A stretch of 33,652 bases of DNA, taken from the NCBI GenBank assembly GCA_949280815.1, contig CASDJM010000017.1, positions 1 through 33,652 on the forward strand, given 5' to 3'. Made by a program: the position numbers and the translations under genes. Below, in pieces: positions 24,016 through 32,442 of this stretch (the stretch's first letter is position 1; each line of letters begins with the position of its first letter). Source of the DNA: an uncultured Clostridia bacterium. Lineage in GTDB: Bacteria; Bacillota; Clostridia; TANB77; CAG-508. Below the pieces are notes generated by a model. That model searched no databases and was not told the origin of the DNA. It saw nothing but the letters and a program-made list of their open reading frames with translations.

Positions 24016-24687
24016 ATGTCATTTATTGTTGCCATTGATGGACCAGCAGGTTCAGGAAAAGGAACGATAACAAAACAAGTAGGAGAAAGATTAGGATTAA
24101 TCAATATTGACACAGGAGCTATGTTTCGATGTGTTACCTTAGATATGATTCAAAAAGGAATAGAAGTTGAGGAAGAAAATAAGATAAAAGAGATGTTAAA
24201 TAAAATCGAGATTGAGCTGAAAGAAAATGAAGAAGTTTTTTTAAATGGTCAAGAAGTAACTAAACGAATCAGAGAGAATGACATCAATCGTTTTATTTCA
24301 CCTGTTTCTATGATACCAATGGTGAGAGAAAAATTGCTAGAACTTCAAAGAAAAATGGCACAAGGAAAAAATATCATTATGGAAGGACGAGACATTGGAA
24401 CTGTTGTATTTCCTAATGCAGATGTAAAAATATATTTAGATGCTTCGCCAGAAGAGAGAGCGAAAAGAAGAGTTCAACAAAATCAAGAAAAAGGGCTTAC
24501 AACTTCTTATGAGGAAGTTCTAAAAAGTATAAAAGATAGGGATCAAAAGGATTCTACTAGAGAAATAGCACCATTAAGAAAAGCAGAAGACGCCATTTAT
24601 ATTGATTCGACTAATATGACAATTGAAAAAGTAACAGAGGAAATTGTCAAAATTGTAAAAGAAAAAAGTTTAAAGATTAAGAAATAA
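24016..24687 (+). CDS. cmk: Cytidylate kinase
   Basis: Phosphorylates CMP and dCMP with ATP. The 223 residues start MSFIVAIDGPAGSGKGTI (P-loop near 9-16), then INIDTGAMFRCVTL, GRDIGTVVFPNADVKIYLDA (Arg/Asp for CMP binding near 125), RAKRR in the lid, and a C-terminal YIDST. The ATG at 24016 sits behind GGGAGGT; the open frame begins earlier at a TTG with no ribosome binding site. plsC follows, an order known from other Clostridia where cmk, plsC and later ispH-rpsA cluster. Confidence 0.96.
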   Translation: MSFIVAIDGPAGSGKGTITKQVGERLGLINIDTGAMFRCVTLDMIQKGIEVEEENKIKEMLNKIEIELKENEEVFLNGQEVTKRIRENDINRFISPVSMIPMVREKLLELQRKMAQGKNIIMEGRDIGTVVFPNADVKIYLDASPEERAKRRVQQNQEKGLTTSYEEVLKSIKDRDQKDSTREIAPLRKAEDAIYIDSTNMTIEKVTEEIVKIVKEKSLKIKK

Positions 24688-24725
24688 TTGAAAGTCTATT
24701 CAAATTATTTGGAATATAGTAAGGT

Positions 24726-24755
24726 TTCAAGTTTCGACTTTTTGCAAGTGAAGGT
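24726..24755. repeat. Solo terminal repeat of the type B element
   Basis: Thirty bases beginning TTCAAGTTTCGAC match the outer end of the 193-bp elements. The core and second end are absent, so it is a deletion remnant between cmk and plsC. Confidence 0.75.
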
Positions 24756-24813
24756 GTAATGCTTGGAGAATCATTAATTCAATAAAAATTATTAAAAAAG
24801 AAGGGATAAAAAA

Positions 24814-25410
24814 GTGAAAAGAATAATGAAAGACATCATAAAATGGATTGTAAGAGGAGCTATATATTTATGGTGTAAAATTTATTTTAAAGCAGAAATT
24901 ATAGGTATAGAAAACATACCAAAAGAGGGAGCAGTTATATTCTGTGGAAATCACAGAACTTACCTTGATCCACCATTAATGGTATGTACTGCCAAAAGAG
25001 ATATGCGTTTTTTAGCAAAAGAAGAACTAGCTAAAAATCCGTTTTTAAATTTTTTAGGTTGGGTTTTTGAAGCTATTCTTGTAAAAAGAGACGAAAAAGA
25101 TGTAACAGCTATCAAAGAGTCACTAAAAACATTAAAAAACGACCAATGTATTGCGTTATTTCCAGAAGGTACAAGAAATGGATTAGAAAAAGGAGAAAAA
25201 CTAAAAGATGGAGTAGCATTTTTTGCTGTAAGAAGCGGTGCAAAAGTAGTACCATGTGGTATTAAAGGTGGAACAAAAGAAAATAGAAAAGTTACCATCA
25301 CTTATGGGAAACCTTTAGATTACAGTCAATACAAAGGAAGCAAAGATAAAGAAGTTTTAGATAAGATAACTAACGAAATTATGGAAAATATAATAGAATT
25401 GACAAAGTGA
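24814..25410 (+). CDS. plsC: 1-Acyl-sn-glycerol-3-phosphate acyltransferase
   Basis: Adds the second acyl chain to lysophosphatidic acid in phospholipid synthesis at the inner membrane face. The 198 residues carry GNHRTYLDPP (NHX4D catalytic motif near 50), FPEGTRN near 117 (substrate motif) and VVPCGIKGG. A short amphipathic N-terminus (IIKWIVRGAIYLWCKIYF) fits peripheral attachment. It starts at GTG behind GAAGGGAT. A terminator follows at 25438. Confidence 0.92.
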   Translation: MKRIMKDIIKWIVRGAIYLWCKIYFKAEIIGIENIPKEGAVIFCGNHRTYLDPPLMVCTAKRDMRFLAKEELAKNPFLNFLGWVFEAILVKRDEKDVTAIKESLKTLKNDQCIALFPEGTRNGLEKGEKLKDGVAFFAVRSGAKVVPCGIKGGTKENRKVTITYGKPLDYSQYKGSKDKEVLDKITNEIMENIIELTK

Positions 25411-25437
25411 TATTATAAAATTTTCACGTATTTGAAG

Positions 25438-25470
25438 GATGAATTTAAATATACAAGTTCATCTTTTTTT
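25438..25470 (+). terminator. Terminator after plsC
   Basis: GATGAA (25438-25443) pairs with TTCATC (25458-25463), followed by seven T. Confidence 0.75.
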
Positions 25471-25538
25471 GTATTTTCTCTAATTAGGGCTGAATAGTAA
25501 TATAGTTTTGACTGTAGTTGTTGTCAATCACAATAAAC

Positions 25539-25568
25539 TTGACAAATAGTATCTCAAAGATGTATAAT
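25539..25568 (+). promoter_or_regulatory. typA promoter
   Basis: TTGACA (25539-25544), an 18-base spacer and TATAAT (25563-25568) match consensus. It implies a leader of about 205 bases before typA. Confidence 0.75.
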
Positions 25569-25593
25569 TTTATAAGTTTTTACTAGAAAAAGT

Positions 25594-25643
25594 GACATGA
25601 CTAAGATAATGTAATAGTTTAGTCAAAATACATGTCGGATTTT
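25594..25643 (+). promoter_or_regulatory. Hairpin in the typA leader, possible attenuator
   Basis: GACAT/ATGTC (25594-25598/25632-25636) and GACTAA/TTAGTC (25599-25604/25619-25624) stack into one hairpin followed by GGATTTTTC. The T run makes it terminator-like, about 20 bases into the transcript. Confidence 0.4.
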
Positions 25644-25780
25644 TCTTCGTTTATAAACTTTTTTGCTTTTTTGAGAACTTAATAAAATGGAGAATTTAAA
25701 GAGTAGAAAAAAGATGGAGCGAAACGAGCTTTGTTTTACGACGATTTATACTAGAAGTAATGGAAGGAATGAAATAAAAA

Positions 25781-27592
25781 ATGAACAATCAAAAAATAAG
25801 AAATATTGCAATTATTGCACACGTAGACCATGGTAAAACAACATTAGTAGATGCCATGTTAAAACAAAGTCATGTATTTAGAGAAAATGAGCAAGTACAA
25901 GAAAGAATCATGGATTCCAATGACCAAGAAAAGGAAAGAGGAATTACAATCCTTTCCAAAAATACATCTGTTATGCATGAAGATATCAAAATAAATATTG
26001 TAGATACACCAGGACATGCTGATTTTGGTGGAGAAGTAGAGAGAGTATTGAAAACAGTAGATGGTGTTCTATTATTAGTTGATGCCTTTGAAGGTGCTAT
26101 GCCACAAACAAGAGAGGTTTTGAAGAAATCTTTAGCCTTAGGGTTAAAACCAATTGTGGTTATTAATAAGATTGATCGACCAGGAGCAACACCTGAAAAA
26201 GTAGTGGATCAAGTAATTGAGTTATTCATTGAGTTAGATGCTAGTGATGAACAATTGGATTTTCCAGTTGTGTATGCATCTGCTAAAAATGGAATTGCTA
26301 AAATGGATTTAAGTGAAGAAGCAGAAGATTTAAGTTGTCTATTTAAAACTATTATCAATACCATTCAAGCACCAAATTGTGATGAAGAAGGACCAGCTCA
26401 AATGTTGGTTTCTAATATTGATTATGATGATTATGTAGGAAGAATCGCAGTAGGGAGAATTGAAAGAGGAATTATCAAAAATGGTATGCCAGTTTCCATT
26501 TGCGGTAAAGAGGATAAAATTACACAAGGAAGAATTGCCAAAGTGTATACTCATGTTGGGTTAAACAAAGTAGAAGTAGAGGAAGCAAAGGCAGGAGATA
26601 TTATTGAATTAGCAGGACTTGCCGATATTAGCATAGGAGATACCATTTGTGATTTTGAACATCCAGAGAAAATACCATTTGTAGATATCGATGAGCCAAC
26701 AGTTTCTATGACATTTAGCGTAAATAATGGACCATTTGCAGGAAGAGAAGGACAATTTATTACATCAAGACATATTAGAGATAGATTATTTAAAGAATTA
26801 GAAAGAAATGTGTCTTTACGAGTAAAAGAAACCGAATCACCAGACTCTTTTGAAGTATCTGGTAGAGGAGAACTTCATTTATCTGTTTTAATTGAAACTA
26901 TGAGAAGAGAAGGATTTGAACTTATGGTTTCTAGACCAAAGGTTATTTTTAAAGAAATCGACGGCGTAAAATGTGAGCCAATTGAACAATTAGTAGTCAA
27001 TGTGCCAGATGACTGTGTGGGAAATGTTATTGAAAAATTAGGCAAAAGAAAAGCAGAAATGCTAAATATGGAACCAGCCGAAGAGGGACATACTAAAATT
27101 GAATTTAAAATACCAGCAAGAGGATTGATTGGTTATCGAACAGAATTCTTAACAGATACCAAAGGGGAAGGAACGATGAATCATATTTTTGATTCTTATG
27201 AGCCATTTAAAGGAGAGATTCAAGCCAGAGTAAGAGGAACGATTATCGCTTTTGAAAATGGAAAATCAGTTACCTATGGATTATATAATGCACAAGATAA
27301 GGGAGATTTGTTTATTGGACCAGGTGTAGAAGTATATGAGGGAATGATTGTTGGATTAAATGCAAGAGGAGAAGATTTAGCTATCAATGTATGTAAAGAA
27401 AAACATTTGACAAATACAAGAGCTTCTGGTTCAGATGAGGCACTTCGTTTAGTACCACCAATTCAAATGTCTTTGGAAAAGGCAATTGAGTTTATTCAAG
27501 ATGATGAGTTGGTTGAGATTACACCAGAAAATATTAGATTGAGAAAGAAGATTTTGGATAGTAAGGAAAGAGAAAGAGTAGCTAGACGTTAA
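25781..27592 (+). CDS. typA: Ribosome-associated translational GTPase TypA/BipA
   Basis: An EF-G-like GTPase acting on 50S assembly and stress translation. The 603 residues start IRNIAIIAHVDHGKTTLVDA (G1), RGITI (G2), DTPGHADFGGEV (G3), NKIDRPGA (G4) and SAKNG (G5). Domain II follows near 200-290, then EF-G-like domains. The C-terminal TypA-specific domain has PARGLIGYRTEFLTDTKGEG and ends LRKKILDSKERERVARR. Length is standard. AAGGAATGAAAT precedes the start, behind a long leader. Confidence 0.97.
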   Translation: MNNQKIRNIAIIAHVDHGKTTLVDAMLKQSHVFRENEQVQERIMDSNDQEKERGITILSKNTSVMHEDIKINIVDTPGHADFGGEVERVLKTVDGVLLLVDAFEGAMPQTREVLKKSLALGLKPIVVINKIDRPGATPEKVVDQVIELFIELDASDEQLDFPVVYASAKNGIAKMDLSEEAEDLSCLFKTIINTIQAPNCDEEGPAQMLVSNIDYDDYVGRIAVGRIERGIIKNGMPVSICGKEDKITQGRIAKVYTHVGLNKVEVEEAKAGDIIELAGLADISIGDTICDFEHPEKIPFVDIDEPTVSMTFSVNNGPFAGREGQFITSRHIRDRLFKELERNVSLRVKETESPDSFEVSGRGELHLSVLIETMRREGFELMVSRPKVIFKEIDGVKCEPIEQLVVNVPDDCVGNVIEKLGKRKAEMLNMEPAEEGHTKIEFKIPARGLIGYRTEFLTDTKGEGTMNHIFDSYEPFKGEIQARVRGTIIAFENGKSVTYGLYNAQDKGDLFIGPGVEVYEGMIVGLNARGEDLAINVCKEKHLTNTRASGSDEALRLVPPIQMSLEKAIEFIQDDELVEITPENIRLRKKILDSKERERVARR

Positions 27593-27636
27593 GAGACTTT
27601 TGTGCTATTAAGAAATGATGAAATGAGAAAGCCATT

Positions 27637-27984
27637 ATGAGACAAAGAAGTGGTAAAAATTCAAGGATATCTTTAGGAACATCTGGTAAGAGAAATGCAA
27701 CAAGGTCATATGAAAGGATTGTAAGTGGACTAGAGTATAAACAAAAAAGAGTAGAGTACAGAAAAAAGAAACAGGAAGATACAGACACAAATGAAAGGAT
27801 AAATATTCATTTTGAAATAGAAAGATTAATAGGATATGGATTGCCTAAACAAGAAGTAGTAGAAAGACTAACAGAGAAATTTGCTGATTCAAAGTATCAG
27901 ATGTTTTTTCAGAGTTGGGTAAATGACCAATATAAAAAAAGAAAATCAATGAATAATTCTAGGAAGGACGAATTACAAAGATAA
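27637..27984 (+). CDS. Small basic hypothetical protein between typA and trmR
   Basis: A 115-residue, strongly basic protein. A low-complexity Arg/Lys/Ser N-terminus (to about 45) precedes a helical part with HFEIERLIGYGLPKQEVVER, resembling a short RNA- or ribosome-binding fold. No family recognised. Its stop overlaps the trmR start (TAATG), so the two are translationally coupled; a link to RNA modification or translation is inferred from that. Confidence 0.6.
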   Translation: MRQRSGKNSRISLGTSGKRNATRSYERIVSGLEYKQKRVEYRKKKQEDTDTNERINIHFEIERLIGYGLPKQEVVERLTEKFADSKYQMFFQSWVNDQYKKRKSMNNSRKDELQR

Positions 27985-28571
27985 TGAATGAACAAGAATT
28001 AAAAAAAATAAAACAAAAAGCCCTAGAAGAGCATATCCCAATTATCATGGATGATACGCTAGCAGTTATGGAAAAATATTTAATAGAAATCAAACCAGAA
28101 AGAATTTTAGAAATAGGAACAGCTGTAGGATATTCTGCTATGTGTTTTACAAAATTCTTAGCAGAAGATGGATATATTGATACGATAGAAAGAGAGAAAG
28201 AAAGAGTAAAAGAGGCGAAAGAAAACATCAAGAAAGTAGGGGTAGAGGATAAGATTTGTATCTATGAAGGAGATGCGGTTGAAATTCTACCTACTTTAAA
28301 AGAAAAATATGATGCTGTTTTTATTGATGCTGCGAAAGGGAAATATCCTTTTTTCTTAAAAGAATCGCTAAGAATGATTCAACCAAATGGTATTATTTTT
28401 GCCGATAATATTTTGTATAAAGGTTATGTGATGAGCGATTACAACAAGCATAAACAACGTACAGCGGTTAGAAATTTGAGAGAGTATATTAAAGAAGTTA
28501 GCGAAAATCCTAATCTTGAAACCCAAATTTTAGAGGTTGGCGATGGATTGGCTGTTAGTAGAATAAAATAG
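27984..28571 (+). CDS. trmR: tRNA 5-hydroxyuridine methyltransferase TrmR-like O-methyltransferase
   Basis: A SAM-dependent class I O-methyltransferase of 195 residues. ILEIGTAVGYSAMCF (motif I, near 40), DTIEREKERV (motif II acid), YDAVFIDAAKGKYP (catalytic Asp/Lys near 112) and NILYKGYV match the YrrM/TrmR group. In Bacillus this enzyme methylates ho5U34 in tRNA to mo5U. A U32-family gene that could make the ho5U (31103) lies downstream but is separated by an inverted gene and a mobile element. The start overlaps the preceding stop. Confidence 0.85.
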   Translation: MNEQELKKIKQKALEEHIPIIMDDTLAVMEKYLIEIKPERILEIGTAVGYSAMCFTKFLAEDGYIDTIEREKERVKEAKENIKKVGVEDKICIYEGDAVEILPTLKEKYDAVFIDAAKGKYPFFLKESLRMIQPNGIIFADNILYKGYVMSDYNKHKQRTAVRNLREYIKEVSENPNLETQILEVGDGLAVSRIK

Positions 28572-28596
28572 AGAAAATTGCTTTGCAATTTTCTCT
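28570..28596. terminator. Perfect hairpin over the trmR stop codon
   Basis: AGAGAAAATTGC (28570-28581) and GCAATTTTCTCT (28585-28596) form a 12-bp stem with a 3-base loop. No T run follows; it may act on both converging transcripts. Confidence 0.5.
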
Positions 28597-28640
28597 GACG
28601 AATTTTAACGCATTATGAAAATGTTACTGATAATATTTTT

Positions 28641-30728
28641 TTACTTGTCTAATGAGTCATCTACTGCATAATAATTTTCTTCAGCATATTTTTCTAATTC
28701 TTCATAGGAAAGTTGTTGTGTATCTTTTATTTCTAAGATTTCTTTTAATTTATCAATTAGTAGTTCAGAAAGATAAGGAACTTCATCATTTTTTCGTAAA
28801 ACTTGAGTAAATCCTTCTATAAAATTTTTGTTATTTACATAAGCTTCAGAAGTAAAAGTGGTATGTGCAGAACTAATAACACTCATGCTAGTAGGAGATA
28901 CATATTTAGCAAAAATAGGAAGATATTGTTCAATTGTCATACTACTAGTACGTTTTGTTGTTTTGGTATCATATACCTTTATTCGTTTACCGTTTATTTC
29001 TTTTATTTCATAATTATTTTCTTGTTTGGTACTTTCTATATCAATCATATCATACTCTTCTATAAATTCATCCTTAATTTTAATACTATTTCTTGCAGTT
29101 TCTATGGCGTCAATTTTCTTTTTTAGCTTTCTAATAGCAAGATCTATTTCTTTTTTTTCTTTGTTATTCTCTGTGTATAAAAATTTTCTATGTAAGTTTT
29201 CCAATTTTTGATTTAAATATTTTTCTTGACTTTTAGATGTTCTACCTAAAAGAGAAAGATAATTTTCTAAAAGTTCGGGGTCATCATTAGAATTAACTAA
29301 TTCAAAGAATGGTTTGATATCTATTTGTTTACTTGGCATATTATTGTGGTTGGAAATTCCATTTTTGGTTTCTATATATCGCATTTCAGATTGTAATTGA
29401 ACTTCTATCTTATTACCATCCTGATCGACTAATATATAATATATGGCACAAAATCCATTTTTCTTTTTTACATCTTTTAAAAAGATGCCTTTTATTTTAA
29501 ATTTTTTTGAAAGAAGAGGATGTTCCAGCACATGAGGAAAAGTGACTCTTAATACTTCATGCTGTAATTTATCATCTAACCTTCTTTTTAAACAATCAGT
29601 AAGAGAATATAATTCGTCTAATTCTACATTTGTTGCTTTAGAAGAGAAAGAATCATTTTCAATGTATTTTTTATAAGTATTAATAGCATCTTTTAATCTA
29701 GTAGAGTAAGAACCTTCTTTTATTTCTTGTGAACACTCTGGGTAAGTGCTATCTTGCAGGTGAGATAGTAATTGAATGTAAATTTGAAAATATTCTTCTT
29801 GCGTCATAAAGATATCATTTTCGTATAAATATTTTTTTACGCTTTGCAAAAATTTTAAATTTTCATTTCGTTGCTTTTCTAATTTTAGTATTTGCTCATT
29901 TTCTGGGTCATTTTCATCAAAGTACATGGAATCCTTAATATGATTTAAAACAATTGTCATAGCAGAAATATCAGTATTGGTTTTGTCGGTGAAATTATTT
30001 TTATTCTTTTCGTTTGAAAGGATGTGTTCTTCCATATCAACAAGATGGATGCCATTTTTTATTTCAGAAGGTACAATATCCGTTAAACTTCTATTTAGTT
30101 CTTTATTTATATTGACACTCATACTTTTTAGACCTTTTGTACGGTCTGGTATATTAACAGATAAATCAGGGTATAATGCATGAATTACCAAATAAATACC
30201 ACTACTTAAAGAGTTTAAATTCTTTTGTGCATGTGGTGTAGATTGATTATAGTAAGTATCAGTTATAGCTGAAAAAGCATCTTCAATCAATTTTTGCTGT
30301 TCAGAGAAATTATCTAAACTAATAGGATTTTCAATGAAATCTAAAAATAGAGTTGGATAATATTTATTGACAATTTTTTTTAGTTTATTTTGTTCTTTTT
30401 CTCCTATATTATTAGGGTTTTTATTATAGACAACTTGAAGAAATTCTTTTTTTAGAATTTCTATTAGTTGATTGATGTCGTTATTAGTTATAGGATTATG
30501 TAATAATTCAGAAATGTTTTTTGGGTAATTCAAAGAAATTATATTAGAAAGTCGACTAAACATAGGATTACTAAGAGAGACATTTTCTAGTTTTATAAAA
30601 AGTTCGTATAAATCAGATAATCCAATAGGAGTAAAACTTCTAATTAAATTCTCTTCTGGTAGTGCTTCTATCTTTATATCCTTTAAGGAATTTAAAAATT
30701 GTTCTTTTTTTTGTGTAGTATAAGCCAT
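28641..30728 (-). CDS. Large uncharacterised protein with RelA/SpoT-synthetase-like motifs
   Basis: A 695-residue soluble protein not matched to a named family. The start ATG (30728) has GAGGTG 7 bases upstream; a GTG at 30737 is less likely. Residues about 250-265 read TDISAMTIVLNHIKD, like the RSH synthetase strand with its Asp. About 415-465 read KDVKKKNGFCAIYY and IEVQLQSEMRYIETKNGISN, ending in His. The latter aligns without gaps to the RelA pattern EIQIRT..M....E.G.AAH. The segment between them is an unusual helical insert of about 120 residues. Coiled-coil-like Lys/Glu stretches lie near 505-545. No HD hydrolase or TGS/ACT domain is visible. It lies opposite to its neighbours, between trmR and the U32 gene. 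Confidence 0.55.
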   Translation of the reverse strand: MAYTTQKKEQFLNSLKDIKIEALPEENLIRSFTPIGLSDLYELFIKLENVSLSNPMFSRLSNIISLNYPKNISELLHNPITNNDINQLIEILKKEFLQVVYNKNPNNIGEKEQNKLKKIVNKYYPTLFLDFIENPISLDNFSEQQKLIEDAFSAITDTYYNQSTPHAQKNLNSLSSGIYLVIHALYPDLSVNIPDRTKGLKSMSVNINKELNRSLTDIVPSEIKNGIHLVDMEEHILSNEKNKNNFTDKTNTDISAMTIVLNHIKDSMYFDENDPENEQILKLEKQRNENLKFLQSVKKYLYENDIFMTQEEYFQIYIQLLSHLQDSTYPECSQEIKEGSYSTRLKDAINTYKKYIENDSFSSKATNVELDELYSLTDCLKRRLDDKLQHEVLRVTFPHVLEHPLLSKKFKIKGIFLKDVKKKNGFCAIYYILVDQDGNKIEVQLQSEMRYIETKNGISNHNNMPSKQIDIKPFFELVNSNDDPELLENYLSLLGRTSKSQEKYLNQKLENLHRKFLYTENNKEKKEIDLAIRKLKKKIDAIETARNSIKIKDEFIEEYDMIDIESTKQENNYEIKEINGKRIKVYDTKTTKRTSSMTIEQYLPIFAKYVSPTSMSVISSAHTTFTSEAYVNNKNFIEGFTQVLRKNDEVPYLSELLIDKLKEILEIKDTQQLSYEELEKYAEENYYAVDDSLDK

Positions 30729-30785
30729 TTTTCTCACCTCAACTTAATTATAACATAATTTGATATAAAAGGAAATAGTTATAGA

Positions 30786-30978
30786 ATTCAAGTTTCGACT
30801 TTTTGCAAGTGAAGGTTATAATATATAATTTTTGCAACACTGCGTAAGCGACCAAACGAGCAAAGCGAGTGAGATTGGAGCAACCTACAGATAAAAAGTT
30901 GATTTTGTAGGTTGCGACACACAAAGTGTAAAAAAATATATATTATAACCTTCACTTGCAAAAAGTCGAAACTTGAAT
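30786..30978. repeat. 193-bp palindromic element, type B, copy 2 (inverted)
   Basis: The same 42-bp ends and core as 21502-21694, in opposite orientation. It is flanked by TATAGA on both sides, a 6-bp target duplication, which marks it as inserted. It lies between the minus-strand gene and the U32 promoter. Confidence 0.88.
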
Positions 30979-30988
30979 TATAGAAAAA

Positions 30989-31017
30989 TTGACAATTAAG
31001 AAAAACGCTTATATAAT
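30989..31017 (+). promoter_or_regulatory. Promoter of the U32 peptidase gene
   Basis: TTGACA (30989-30994), a 17-base spacer and TATAAT (31012-31017) form a consensus promoter. It begins 11 bases after the type B element. Confidence 0.8.
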
Positions 31018-31102
31018 GTAGAAAATAGAAAAAAGGTAAAGGTTGAGAGTTTATTTAATTTTTTCAAATAAGATTATGTTTTAAGAAAGGAATGAAATAA
31101 AA

Positions 31103-32332
31103 ATGAAACAAATAGAACTATTAGCCCCAGCGGGGTCATTTGAAAAAGCTAAAATAGCATTCTTATATGGAGCGGATGCTGTATATATGGGAACAAAGAG
31201 CTTGTCTTTAAGAACAAGAGTTGATGTAGATGACAAAGACGTAGAAAAAACGATTGCCTATGCTCATAAAATAGGAAAGAAAGTGTATGTAGCAATCAAC
31301 ATATTTGCTTGGGATGAAAAATATGATGAAATCATAAAAGTGGCCAAAGAATTGAACGAATTAAAACCAGATGGAATCATTGCTTCTGATGGAGGAGTGA
31401 TTGAAACGATAAAACAATATGCACCTGACATTGATATTCATATTAGTACGCAAGCTAATGTAATAAGCTATCATTCAAGTAGCTTTTGGCACAAAAATGG
31501 AGCCAAAAGAGTTATCGTGGGAAGAGAAATGAATAAGAAGCAACTAAAAGAATTAGTAGAAAACAAGCCAAAAGATTTAGAAGTAGAAATATTTATTCAT
31601 GGAGCCTTGTGTTTTGCCTTTTCAGGAAGATGCTTTTTAAGTGACTTTTTATCTTGCAGAAGTGCAAATTTAGGGGATTGCTCACAAAGTTGCCGATGGT
31701 CTTATAACTTATATGCAGAGGAAAAAAATAATCTAGGAGAATTTATGCCAATTGAAGTAGATGAACATGGAACCAGTATTTTTTCATCCAAAGATTTATG
31801 CTTGATTAATGAGATACCAGAAATTATTGATATGGGAGTAGATAGCTTAAAAGTAGAAGGAAGATTAAAGACAGAATATTATATAGCAAGTGTGATTAAT
31901 GCCTATCGAAATGCTATTGATGATTATCAAAAAAATCCACAAAATTATGAGGCTACGAAATATTTGAAAGAATTAGAGAAAGTAAAAACAAGAGGGTTAA
32001 CAACGTTTTATTTCAATGATAGAAACAACAAAGACATTCAAGAATATAGTGGTAGACAATATAATGAGAATTATGAATTTGGTGGAAAAGTTGTAGAATA
32101 TACAGAGGACAAGTCTATTATTGAGATAAAAAATAAGCTACAAGTAGGAGATACTTTAGAAATTATTATTCCACATCAAATAGAACCATTGGAATTTAAG
32201 ATAGAGAAATTATGGCATGATGAGACAGATGAACAAATTACAGAAGTAAGCCCAGGAGTGAAAGGTCAGAAAGTAAAAATGAAGTTGCCAATTCAATGTG
32301 AAAAGGATTGGATTCTAAGAAGAAAGAAATAG
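31103..32332 (+). CDS. U32 family protein, TrhP-like tRNA hydroxylation enzyme
   Basis: A 409-residue U32 'peptidase' family protein; several members are really tRNA or ubiquinone hydroxylation factors. It has ELLAPAGSFEKAKIAFLYGA at the start, the cysteine cluster FSGRCFLSDFLSCR to GDCSQSCRW (four to five Cys near 178-200, an Fe-S site in the family), KVEGRLKTEYYIASVINAYR (U32 signature near 252) and a C-terminal beta domain (about 330-409). The nearby trmR gene supports a role in 5-hydroxyuridine formation at tRNA position 34 (TrhP of Bacillus/E. coli). AAAGGAATGAAAT precedes the start. Confidence 0.85.
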   Translation: MKQIELLAPAGSFEKAKIAFLYGADAVYMGTKSLSLRTRVDVDDKDVEKTIAYAHKIGKKVYVAINIFAWDEKYDEIIKVAKELNELKPDGIIASDGGVIETIKQYAPDIDIHISTQANVISYHSSSFWHKNGAKRVIVGREMNKKQLKELVENKPKDLEVEIFIHGALCFAFSGRCFLSDFLSCRSANLGDCSQSCRWSYNLYAEEKNNLGEFMPIEVDEHGTSIFSSKDLCLINEIPEIIDMGVDSLKVEGRLKTEYYIASVINAYRNAIDDYQKNPQNYEATKYLKELEKVKTRGLTTFYFNDRNNKDIQEYSGRQYNENYEFGGKVVEYTEDKSIIEIKNKLQVGDTLEIIIPHQIEPLEFKIEKLWHDETDEQITEVSPGVKGQKVKMKLPIQCEKDWILRRKK

Positions 32333-32442
32333 CTTCTACGGATTTCCGCATTGGTTCTAGGTTTAAGTATGGACAAGCATGATTTTGGGGACGGAGGAAA
32401 AAATCATGTTAGTGAGGAAGCTATGCTAAAACCGTAGAAAGC
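32332..32442. terminator. Long inverted-repeat region between convergent genes
   Basis: GCTTCTACGG (32332-32341) pairs with CCGTAGAAAGC (32432-32442, one bulge). Inside, CATGATTTT and AAAATCATG form a second stem. The right arm overlaps the end of the DUF368 frame. Confidence 0.45.

Noticed and set aside
27582..27788. Minus-strand frame over the small basic protein gene
   Set aside because: The plus-strand frame is coupled to trmR by TAATG; the antisense frame has no initiation signal.
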